Source of the DNA: a bacterium
GTDB taxonomy: Bacteria > UBP14 > UBA6098 > B30-G16
Direction of reading: 5' to 3'
NCBI GenBank assembly: GCA_003645115.1
Contig: QNEG01000053.1
Span: forward strand, 1-8,451
DNA: 8,451 bases
A program made the translations under genes and the position numbers. A model generated the notes under the pieces. The model ran no database searches. It saw only the letters and a list, made by a program, of their open reading frames with translations, and had not been told where the DNA came from. Of the stretch, positions 1 through 5,950 are shown piece by piece. The first letter of the stretch is position 1; every line of letters starts with the position of its first letter.

Positions 1-158
1 ATGAAGCGTTCGATTTTGGTATCGCCATAATTGAAGATGGAATGGGTTCCATATATTCACCGGACTATGTAATCGGATATGCTTGCGATGTTGACCACAG
101 CGGCGGGAACGGATTGCCCGGATTGGGAAAAATATCCCAAAGCATTGCGGAGAAGTAA
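1..158 (+). CDS. 3' end of an unrecognised protein gene (partial, 51 codons)
   Basis: An open frame runs from base 3 to a TAA stop at 156-158; the start lies outside the window. The 51 visible residues begin EAFDFGIAIIEDG, contain a Gly/Asp/Ser-rich stretch (DVDHSGGNGLPGLG) and end SQSIAEK. The composition is protein-like (mixed hydrophobic beta-type segments, no low-complexity bias), and the frame closes just before a 20-base palindrome that could end its transcript, which supports a real gene. No membrane segment or known catalytic motif is visible in this tail. I do not recognise the family and assign no function. It is the only plus-strand gene and converges on kdsB, so it belongs to a separate transcription unit. 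Confidence 0.6.
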   Translation, partial: EAFDFGIAIIEDGMGSIYSPDYVIGYACDVDHSGGNGLPGLGKISQSIAEK

Positions 159-164
159 AACTGG

Positions 165-184
165 CAAGGGGTTTAAACCCCTTG
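165..184. terminator. Perfect 20-base palindrome in the convergent gap, possible bidirectional terminator
   Basis: CAAGGGGTTTAAACCCCTTG is identical to its reverse complement. As RNA it could fold into a 7-base-pair stem (CAAGGGG/CCCCTTG) with a TTTAAA loop, on either strand. It starts 6 bases after the plus-strand stop codon and lies 106 bases beyond the kdsB stop, between two converging genes, where a shared terminator would be expected. There is no clear T-run on either side, so intrinsic termination would be imperfect. A dispersed palindromic repeat or a protein-binding site are alternatives. Confidence 0.45.
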
Positions 185-290
185 TCCTATTGGTTTCGCT
201 GAGTATCATAGCCAGTGAAAATATAATGATAATAATATAAGATTTGTTGGAGTATTGGAGAGAATAATTATGGTTCGATGAAATACGAGA

Positions 291-1025
291 TTACTTTTTC
301 TTTTTCAGTATTTTTTCGACCTTTTTTATATCATCCGGGACATCCACGCTAATTAAATTCTTTGCTTCGGGAATTTCCACACAGTGAATTTTCATTCCGT
401 ATTCCAATGCGCGAAGTTGTTCCAGATTCTCCTCCTGCTCTAATGGAGTCGGTTTCAGTCGAGAAAGTCTCACCAAATGTTCCCACCGATAACCATATAT
501 TCCAATATGCTTTTTAGGACTCACTATTCCATTCCTCTGATATGGCACTACTGCTCGAGTAAAATAAAGTGCGAAATCATCGATATCGGTAATAACTTTC
601 ACCGAATTGGAATTTCGCGCCTTATATTTAGAATTAATAGTGGTATATGCGGTAGAAATAGCAGCCTGCGGATTAGCGATTAAATCCTCCACTATTTTAT
701 CGATAATATTTCCAGTAATCAAAGGTTCATCGCCTTGAATGTTCACGATTATATCGAACAAGTGAAGTTTTTTTGCTACTTCTGCGACTCTCTCCGAACC
801 ATTTCTGCAGGCTGGAGAAGTCATAATAACATCTGCGCCATTGTGTTCTGCCACTTCTGCAATTCGTTGGTCATCGGTAGCGATTATAATATGGTCTAAC
901 AACAAAGATTCTGCTGCTCCTTGATAAGTCCATAATATCAATGGTTTCCCGAGTATGGGAACCAGCATCTTACCGGGAAACCGTGTGGACGCATATCTTG
1001 CCGGGATTACTCCCAATGCCTGCAT
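291..1025 (-). CDS. kdsB: 3-deoxy-manno-octulosonate cytidylyltransferase (CMP-Kdo synthetase)
   Basis: This cytoplasmic enzyme activates Kdo with CTP to give CMP-Kdo and pyrophosphate, the donor for the inner core of lipopolysaccharide. The 244 residues match the family's usual length of about 250. Visible family signatures are the nucleotide-binding IPARYASTRFPGK (7-19), ATDDQRI (49-55), the base/ribose loop CRNGSER (73-79), the metal site IQGDEP (96-101, Asp99), SVKVITD (141-147), HIGIYGYR (173-180), LEQEENLEQLRALE (195-208) and the second metal Asp in VDVP (Asp228). The loop reads NGSER where many bacterial enzymes have SGTDR; I recall plant homologues with NGTER, so it is probably a tolerated variant. 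The tail is Lys-rich. The ATG has a clear ribosome site (AGGAG, 6 bases upstream). It follows pilQ after 24 bases and is probably the last gene of the pil operon. Confidence 0.96.
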   Translation of the reverse strand: MQALGVIPARYASTRFPGKMLVPILGKPLILWTYQGAAESLLLDHIIIATDDQRIAEVAEHNGADVIMTSPACRNGSERVAEVAKKLHLFDIIVNIQGDEPLITGNIIDKIVEDLIANPQAAISTAYTTINSKYKARNSNSVKVITDIDDFALYFTRAVVPYQRNGIVSPKKHIGIYGYRWEHLVRLSRLKPTPLEQEENLEQLRALEYGMKIHCVEIPEAKNLISVDVPDDIKKVEKILKKKK

Positions 1026-1031
1026 TTTTCA

Positions 1032-1036
1032 CTCCT
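1032..1036 (-). promoter_or_regulatory. Ribosome binding site of kdsB
   Basis: On the minus strand AGGAG sits 6 bases before the kdsB ATG, inside the 24-base gap after the pilQ stop. It fixes the start and shows that kdsB has its own good initiation signal rather than depending on coupling to pilQ. Confidence 0.75.
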
Positions 1037-1049
1037 ATTATGTTTTTTA

Positions 1050-2360
1050 TTATAATATCTCCGGTGTAATGAACAAAGTAATCACGCTGGTATTTACAGT
1101 TTCCGATTCAAATCTGAACAATCTTCCTATCAATGGTAAATCTTTCAGCAATGGGACACCATATTCGGTTTCCTGTTTCTCATTTGTTATCAACCCACCG
1201 ATAACAATCACATCTCCAGAATCCACATTTAAAGTAGTTTTCACAGAACGGGTGGTCAATTCATAACCACCAGCGGCGTAAGCATATCCACTTCGTTCTA
1301 TATTCAAATCTAATGTAATTTTATCTCCCTTGGTTATTCTGGGAACTACATTAAGTTTCGTTCCAACTGAAATCATAGTGGTGATAATATTTCCAGCTTC
1401 ATCTTGAGTATTTATTGGAATCTGTTTTCCGGAAAATATTTCTGCTTGAATATTATCCATAGTAATAATATGCGGTTGATCCAAAATTCTTCCTTTACCT
1501 TCAGAAATAATAGCGGATAATCTGGTATAAATAGAATATTCACCGGAGATAATCCCCCAGGTAAAATTACCCATACTAGCAGCGGCTCCAGCGCCACCAA
1601 CTTGATTCATATTGGCGGACAAAGTAACCTCGCCATCCACTTTTTCTCCCTGCCAATTGACACCTAATTCATCCAATTTGGATTTATCGATTTGGACAAT
1701 TTGACAGGTAATTTTAATCTGTTTCCCCAGCATATCCAGAGAATCTATCATAGCCTCGACATCGGGGAACTTTTCGGGCAGGTCGGATATAATCAATGAA
1801 TTGGATTCGGCATCCACAACTATTTCTGCGTTATCGGACAATGTAGTTTGAAGTGGTTCCACCAATTTATTCGCAGAAACATTTTTTATTCGGAAAATTC
1901 GAGTTTCTTTATCTTGGAGTTGTTTTTCTTTCTTTATATTGTCGATAATACCAAATTTTTGGGTCCAGTATTTATCATTAGATAGGATATAATAATATCC
2001 ACCTCTGCTGACCGAGCGTAGATTATACAAATCGAGTAATAAACTATAGAATTGGCACCATGAAACATTTTCCATTTTCAATGATATTCTAATATTAAGT
2101 TCTGGGTCCACCACGATATTAATTCCTGCGGTATCTGCCATCAATGCATAGACAGCGTGAATATCTGCATCCTGAAATACTAACTTGTTAAAACAGGTGC
2201 ACAGCGGATTTTCTGAAACCCCGCCCTCGACACATGGACTACATTCAGCGCAATCATCAGGGATTCCTCTATCCATTGTGAATTCCTTATTCTGAGAAAA
2301 AATATTATTTGCAAACAATATGAACAGGCAAATAATTATTTTCAGTCCATTCTGTTTCAT
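1050..2360 (-). CDS. pilQ: Type IV pilus secretin, short form without AMIN domains
   Basis: This outer-membrane secretin is the gated pore through which the pilus fibre leaves the cell. Domains in order: signal peptide about 1-22; a cysteine cluster (Cys37, 40, 43, 54, 56); an STN/N0-like domain about 57-129 (ADIHAVYALMADTAGINIVVDP); a NolW/N1-like domain about 153-212; and the secretin barrel about 213-436. The barrel holds GRILDQPHI, SVGTKLNVVPRI, DVIVIGGLI and the family's C-terminal signature GVPLLKDLPLIGRLF, ending NTSVITLFITPEIL. At 436 residues it is much shorter than typical PilQ (often about 700), because there are no N-terminal AMIN repeats; an AMIN-like domain is instead in the upstream pilP product. 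The five clustered cysteines are unusual. The gap after pilP is 39 bases, with only a weak GGA ribosome site. A type II secretion-like secretin is the alternative, but the pilMNOP context favours PilQ. Confidence 0.93.
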   Translation of the reverse strand: MKQNGLKIIICLFILFANNIFSQNKEFTMDRGIPDDCAECSPCVEGGVSENPLCTCFNKLVFQDADIHAVYALMADTAGINIVVDPELNIRISLKMENVSWCQFYSLLLDLYNLRSVSRGGYYYILSNDKYWTQKFGIIDNIKKEKQLQDKETRIFRIKNVSANKLVEPLQTTLSDNAEIVVDAESNSLIISDLPEKFPDVEAMIDSLDMLGKQIKITCQIVQIDKSKLDELGVNWQGEKVDGEVTLSANMNQVGGAGAAASMGNFTWGIISGEYSIYTRLSAIISEGKGRILDQPHIITMDNIQAEIFSGKQIPINTQDEAGNIITTMISVGTKLNVVPRITKGDKITLDLNIERSGYAYAAGGYELTTRSVKTTLNVDSGDVIVIGGLITNEKQETEYGVPLLKDLPLIGRLFRFESETVNTSVITLFITPEIL

Positions 2361-2399
2361 TTTTTATTCCATTATCTTAATTATACAAAATTTAATCTA

Positions 2400-3365
2400 T
2401 CATTTTGGTTTAACAAGCGGAATTTCCACTTTTCGAACTTGACCGAATTCTACTAGATCGAATTTAGCGGATGTATCGGTAACAGCAGTGCAAATACCGT
2501 CTTCGACAGTATCACCTGGCATAATAACAAACCCGAAACCGGACTCATCCTGCATAAGCGCTACATTTTTTTCACCCATTCTGACAATACCCACCACGGA
2601 CAATTTTTCTACGATGGGGACAGGTTCTTTGCCAATTGGCGCTTCTTTTGTAGGTTTTGGTGCCACAAACGGATCATCGCCTCGCGGATTATACAACACC
2701 ATATTCCTTATATATTTAGCTACCTCGATAGTTTCCTGATCCGCAGTAACGCCTTTATAAGTTAGAGTTTCCGGGCGCATATACACAGCCAATTCCTCTG
2801 GAATTTCCTCTACCTCCAAAGCTACTTCCGGGGAAATAGTATCCTTCACTGCTACTGTTTCTGTAACCACAGATTCCGGGACAGCTTCCTCCACTACTTC
2901 GGTAGTTTCAGTGGTTTCTATGACTGCGGCTTCCGGTGCTTCTATTCGACCGGTAGTCCATTTTTCTACTGGTGGATAACCGGGTGTATGAATAGCTATC
3001 ATTACTCCCTCGGGATGAGAACGGACATCATAATTTTTCGGCATTTCCACTAAATCGAGCACTATTCTGGCTACATTGTCTGGTGCAGATTTATATTGTG
3101 AACCTCGAACCGCCATAATTATGCCAGGTGGAACCTTGAGATATTCTTTCTTATCGAGATTATATATAGCGCCAAAGAAATCTACGCCCAATTTTGGCGG
3201 ATTATCTATGTAGAATTTCTTAAAATCAGCTACATCATTGGTAAATATCTGGACATAAGTGGTATCCAATGCGGTATGAATGCTAATTTCGACAATATAA
3301 TATTGTGCGCACAATAGAACCGGGCACAATAACAAAATCGGCAATATGTATTTCCATATTTTCAT
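2400..3365 (-). CDS. pilP: AMIN domain-PilP fusion, type IV pilus alignment protein
   Basis: This is probably the periplasmic link between the PilN/PilO inner-membrane pair and the secretin. It has an N-terminal signal segment (1-20), with probable cleavage after LLCA; residue 18 is Leu, so there is no canonical lipobox although PilP is classically a lipoprotein. Residues about 24-127 look like an AMIN domain: alternating beta strands, NPPKLGVDFFG (55-65), VRGSQYKSAPDNVARIVLDL (86-105) and a final VMIAIHTPG. Residues 141-191 are an acidic Glu/Val/Thr linker (15 Glu, 1 Lys). Residues about 225-318 fit PilP: RGDDPF (228-233), then LSVVGIVRMGEKNVALMQDE, GFGFVIMPGDTV and a final beta pair. AMIN domains normally sit on PilQ and bind peptidoglycan, so this fusion is atypical. 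The gene starts 2 bases after pilO. The PilP assignment rests on motif plus position. Confidence 0.82.
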   Translation of the reverse strand: MKIWKYILPILLLCPVLLCAQYYIVEISIHTALDTTYVQIFTNDVADFKKFYIDNPPKLGVDFFGAIYNLDKKEYLKVPPGIIMAVRGSQYKSAPDNVARIVLDLVEMPKNYDVRSHPEGVMIAIHTPGYPPVEKWTTGRIEAPEAAVIETTETTEVVEEAVPESVVTETVAVKDTISPEVALEVEEIPEELAVYMRPETLTYKGVTADQETIEVAKYIRNMVLYNPRGDDPFVAPKPTKEAPIGKEPVPIVEKLSVVGIVRMGEKNVALMQDESGFGFVIMPGDTVEDGICTAVTDTSAKFDLVEFGQVRKVEIPLVKPK

Positions 3366-3367
3366 AA

Positions 3368-4024
3368 TTACGATGGTTTATATTCGCCTTTTCTTTTCGG
3401 TTTTTTCTTATCCTTGGTGGTTTTCCTTTTTACCTTAAGCTCCTCGATTTTAGTAATTCTCTGTTCAGTTTCCATATGATGTGCCAGAATGGTCATAGAA
3501 GTAGTTATAGAAAATTTTTCGCCACCGGTTTTTCCAATTTTAACATCTTTCACCAATGCAGTGAATGGCAAATTAGCTACCAAACTTAAAAATTTGCCTA
3601 ACCCGTGAAAAGTTGTGTTTATTCTAATCTCGTATGGGTCCTGGAAATAATAACCTGCGTTTTGTGAGGGTTTCTGTTCAATTTTTAGTAATTTTGCATC
3701 TGCTTGTTTGACTGCAAGATCGATTTTTTTTAAAAAATCTGTCAAATCTCGTTCTCGTGGTAGTAGTTCCTCAACCAGCTTATATTGAGTGAATAACCTA
3801 TTCAATTCTGCCCATATCTGTTCGATTTTAACTGCACTCCCTTTCGCACTTATCAATTCTCGCTTTAATTTTTCAAGCTCACTTTGTTTTTCATCTATAA
3901 TCTTTTTGTTAGCACTGTAAGACATAGAATTCCATAGATACAAAACCAACAGGAATAACACCACAGTGCCCACTATCTTTAAAAAAGTAGGACTCTTATA
4001 ATCTATTTTAGAAATATCTATCAT
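3368..4024 (-). CDS. pilO: Type IV pilus inner-membrane alignment protein PilO
   Basis: PilO pairs with PilN in the inner membrane and connects the cytoplasmic PilM to the periplasmic PilP. The 218-residue protein has the standard plan: a short cytoplasmic N-terminus, one membrane segment (about 14-32), a charged coiled coil (about 38-85) and a periplasmic ferredoxin-like domain (about 86-182). The last opens with LLPRERDLTDFLKKIDLAVKQA, the most PilO-like stretch, and continues YEIRINTTFHGLGKFLSLVANLP. Unusually it ends in a very basic tail (198-218, 11 Lys/Arg of 21). An AAGGAG lies 14 bases before the ATG, inside the end of pilN, and the pilN-pilO gap is only 3 bases, so translation is probably coupled. 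Sequence similarity in this family is low; membrane topology and gene order carry much of the call. Confidence 0.88.
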   Translation of the reverse strand: MIDISKIDYKSPTFLKIVGTVVLFLLVLYLWNSMSYSANKKIIDEKQSELEKLKRELISAKGSAVKIEQIWAELNRLFTQYKLVEELLPRERDLTDFLKKIDLAVKQADAKLLKIEQKPSQNAGYYFQDPYEIRINTTFHGLGKFLSLVANLPFTALVKDVKIGKTGGEKFSITTSMTILAHHMETEQRITKIEELKVKRKTTKDKKKPKRKGEYKPS

Positions 4025-4027
4025 AAT

Positions 4028-4735
4028 TTAGTAATTAACTCCTTGAAACATTTTCTTTGCTTCTTCCTTGCCATATAAACCTAATTTTTCTCGTGTGCTG
4101 GACACGATACTTGTATGCTTTTTCTCGCTTATTTCATCAGCCTTTGCGGTATCTACGACAAATTTGCCCAAAGTATCTGTTTCCATTTCTCTACGCAAAT
4201 TCATAGTGATGGAAAATGAATAACCAGATACATCACCGATTTTCTGTTCACTTATCGGTCCTACTTCCACATTCTCGAATGTTTTCGATGACATTAAATT
4301 TATAAGATATGTTGCTATCGCTTTCATAGTATATCCTTTACATTCTGATATAAAAGTTCCTGGAGACCTCTCCTCGAATTTTTCCAGCCACACATATTCG
4401 GGTATCAATTTTCGCAATTCGGACACAATCTTAACCCATTGTGCTCGTTTATTCTCCAGTTCTTGAACTGCATTCATTCTTGCGGTTAGTTCCTTTTTCA
4501 ATGTTTCCGCTTCTTTCTGCATTTTTATCTGGTCTTGATATTTTTCCAGTTCCAATTGCACCGATGCGATTTCACTATCCAATTCAGCAATTTTGGTCTG
4601 TTGAGAGAGAGAAATAATATACAGCAATATTATTTCTCCTACCAGAATAAGTAATCCATAAATCAATGTCCTATCGATAAATGGAACCTTTTTCTTCTTC
4701 CGCAATTCTGCTGGAAGAAGATTTATTCTAATCAT
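4028..4735 (-). CDS. pilN: Type IV pilus inner-membrane alignment protein PilN
   Basis: PilN binds PilM in the cytoplasm and PilO in the membrane and periplasm. The hallmark IRINLLP motif is at residues 2-8; in known systems this peptide docks into PilM. A basic stretch (KKKK at 13-16) precedes the single membrane helix (about 24-43), then a long coiled coil (about 46-98) and a ferredoxin-like domain (about 99-181, with LIPEYVWLEKFE at 110-121 and the closing strand GYSFSITMNL). Residues 185-235 form a polar extension beyond the usual domain. The start codon overlaps the pilM stop as ATGA (4732-4735), and GGGAG lies 5 bases upstream of it, indicating tight translational coupling of PilM and PilN. 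Confidence 0.93.
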   Translation of the reverse strand: MIRINLLPAELRKKKKVPFIDRTLIYGLLILVGEIILLYIISLSQQTKIAELDSEIASVQLELEKYQDQIKMQKEAETLKKELTARMNAVQELENKRAQWVKIVSELRKLIPEYVWLEKFEERSPGTFISECKGYTMKAIATYLINLMSSKTFENVEVGPISEQKIGDVSGYSFSITMNLRREMETDTLGKFVVDTAKADEISEKKHTSIVSSTREKLGLYGKEEAKKMFQGVNY

Positions 4736-5838
4736 ACTATCTCCCTCGCTCGTAAAGCCAAACCAATACTAATCGCATAGACAGCTTTAGCAAAATCTAT
4801 CGGCATTTCACCGAATACTGCCTGGTCGAATCTAATTCTGCCTAATGAATCTATCAATTCACAGGGAATACCCAATCTATTGGATAATGCATCCACCAGG
4901 AAAGTGATACCGAGTGCACCACCTGAAAGAAACACTTTTTGCACTTTAGTTCCGCCGGTCATATTTTCCAAATATGAAAACGCCATACTCATACCTATAC
5001 CCAGGTCCTCGGAAGCATTATTTACTGCTTTTCTAATAGTAGGACTTTCATCCATAGGGACCTCACCGAGCATTAATTCGGCGAGGTCGTCGCTGGACAA
5101 ATGCAATTCTGTTTGTAGTCTATCCCATACACCTCTGGCAGCATTGGAAATATCCCTTATGCTAAATAATCTTCCATCGAGTATAAATGCGGCATTGGAT
5201 AGAGAATGTCCGATATCCACCAATGCGATACAACCCTCCTGTGGGATATCGTGATTGAACTCGAATAGGTTATACAATGCGATAGAATCGAGGTCGATGA
5301 GAATGGGGACCACCCCGGAGTCCATAATAATTCCCACATAATCTTCCACCAATTCATTTCTTGCAGCCACCAACATAGCCTGAATGTGTTTTTCATCTTT
5401 TCCCTGTCCCAATTCAAAATAATCCAGCTGGACACTATCTATACCTGTGGGGATTCTCTGTTCAGCCTCCACCATAATGGATTCTCGAATTTGTTCTTCT
5501 GGTTTTCCTTTGCCAGTAGGAGTCCGAATTTCCACTCTATCCACCAAAACCTTATGGCCAGAAAGTGAAAATGCCACTTCTGTGATATCCGGTGCCACTT
5601 CATCCACCAGACTTTGTAAAGCAAAAATTAATCCCTCTCTATCTCTGACATCTTTATCCACGATAGTTCCGTGAGGTAATGGTCTTTTACCGGCTTTCAC
5701 CAAGGAGACATTTCCTTTTTCGTCAGAGTGCAGGACAGTCAGTTTCACCTCGAAACTACCAATATCCAATCCGGCGACATTTTTTGCTTTTTTCTTTTTA
5801 GCGAAAGGCGATTTTAATTTAAATTTCGATAAATCCAT
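4732..5838 (-). CDS. pilM: Type IV pilus assembly protein PilM, actin-like ATPase
   Basis: PilM is a cytoplasmic actin/FtsA-like nucleotide-binding protein that nucleates the PilMNOP subcomplex on PilN's N-terminal peptide. The 368 residues match the family's length (about 350). The phosphate-1 motif is GLDIGSFEVK (23-32), phosphate-2 is VDIGHSLSNAAF (207-218) and the adenosine motif is LSGGALG (304-310); ESIMVEAEQRIP (119-130) is also characteristic. I chose the ATG at 5838. The frame extends to a TTG at 5853, but that start would leave almost no leader behind the candidate promoter, and residues MDLSKF begin naturally. The ribosome site is weak (GGA only). Residues 7-19 are Lys-rich ahead of the first strand. 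It is the first gene of the six-gene unit. Confidence 0.94.
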   Translation of the reverse strand: MDLSKFKLKSPFAKKKKAKNVAGLDIGSFEVKLTVLHSDEKGNVSLVKAGKRPLPHGTIVDKDVRDREGLIFALQSLVDEVAPDITEVAFSLSGHKVLVDRVEIRTPTGKGKPEEQIRESIMVEAEQRIPTGIDSVQLDYFELGQGKDEKHIQAMLVAARNELVEDYVGIIMDSGVVPILIDLDSIALYNLFEFNHDIPQEGCIALVDIGHSLSNAAFILDGRLFSIRDISNAARGVWDRLQTELHLSSDDLAELMLGEVPMDESPTIRKAVNNASEDLGIGMSMAFSYLENMTGGTKVQKVFLSGGALGITFLVDALSNRLGIPCELIDSLGRIRFDQAVFGEMPIDFAKAVYAISIGLALRAREIV

Positions 5839-5873
5839 TTTTAAATTCCGCAATTTATTCTATCTTATAGATA

Positions 5874-5902
5874 TACATATAAATTATAAACCTATTTGTC
5901 AA
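5874..5902 (-). promoter_or_regulatory. Candidate promoter of the pilMNOPQ-kdsB operon
   Basis: In the 112-base gap before pilM the minus strand carries a perfect TTGACA (5897-5902) and, 17 bases on, TATGTA (5874-5879), a fair -10. A perfect TATAAT also lies only 8 bases after TTGACA (5883-5888), too close to pair with it for a standard sigma-70 promoter but usable with a weak upstream -35. Either choice gives a short leader ending at the ATG at 5838. No terminator hairpin for the preceding gene is visible in this gap. Confidence 0.45.
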
Positions 5903-5950
5903 GTATAAAATGCATCTTAATCTAATTATTATAGAAAAGTAGAATTAATA

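Noticed and set aside
1..30. ATG at base 1 as a gene start
   Set aside because: Its frame stops after nine codons; the supported open frame is the one starting at base 3.
185..290. Small RNA or short gene in the convergent gap
   Set aside because: The sequence is AT-rich, with no sustained open frame, ribosome site plus start, or stable structure besides the palindrome already listed.
477..683. Plus-strand open frames antisense to kdsB, pilQ, pilP, pilM and the operon A genes (e.g. 477-683, 955-1266, 4880-5254, 6868-7251)
   Set aside because: They are chance frames opposite well-supported genes, with no ribosome sites, no recognisable domains and implausible compositions.
2361..2399. Separate promoter for pilQ in the pilP-pilQ gap (a TATAAT occurs on the minus strand)
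   Set aside because: An isolated TATAAT in AT-rich sequence with no matching -35 is expected by chance, and the operon order argues for read-through.
5839..5853. Longer pilM start at an in-frame TTG (5853)
   Set aside because: It would add only RNL-type residues ahead of the natural MDLSKF start, use a weak start codon, and sit almost on the predicted transcription start.
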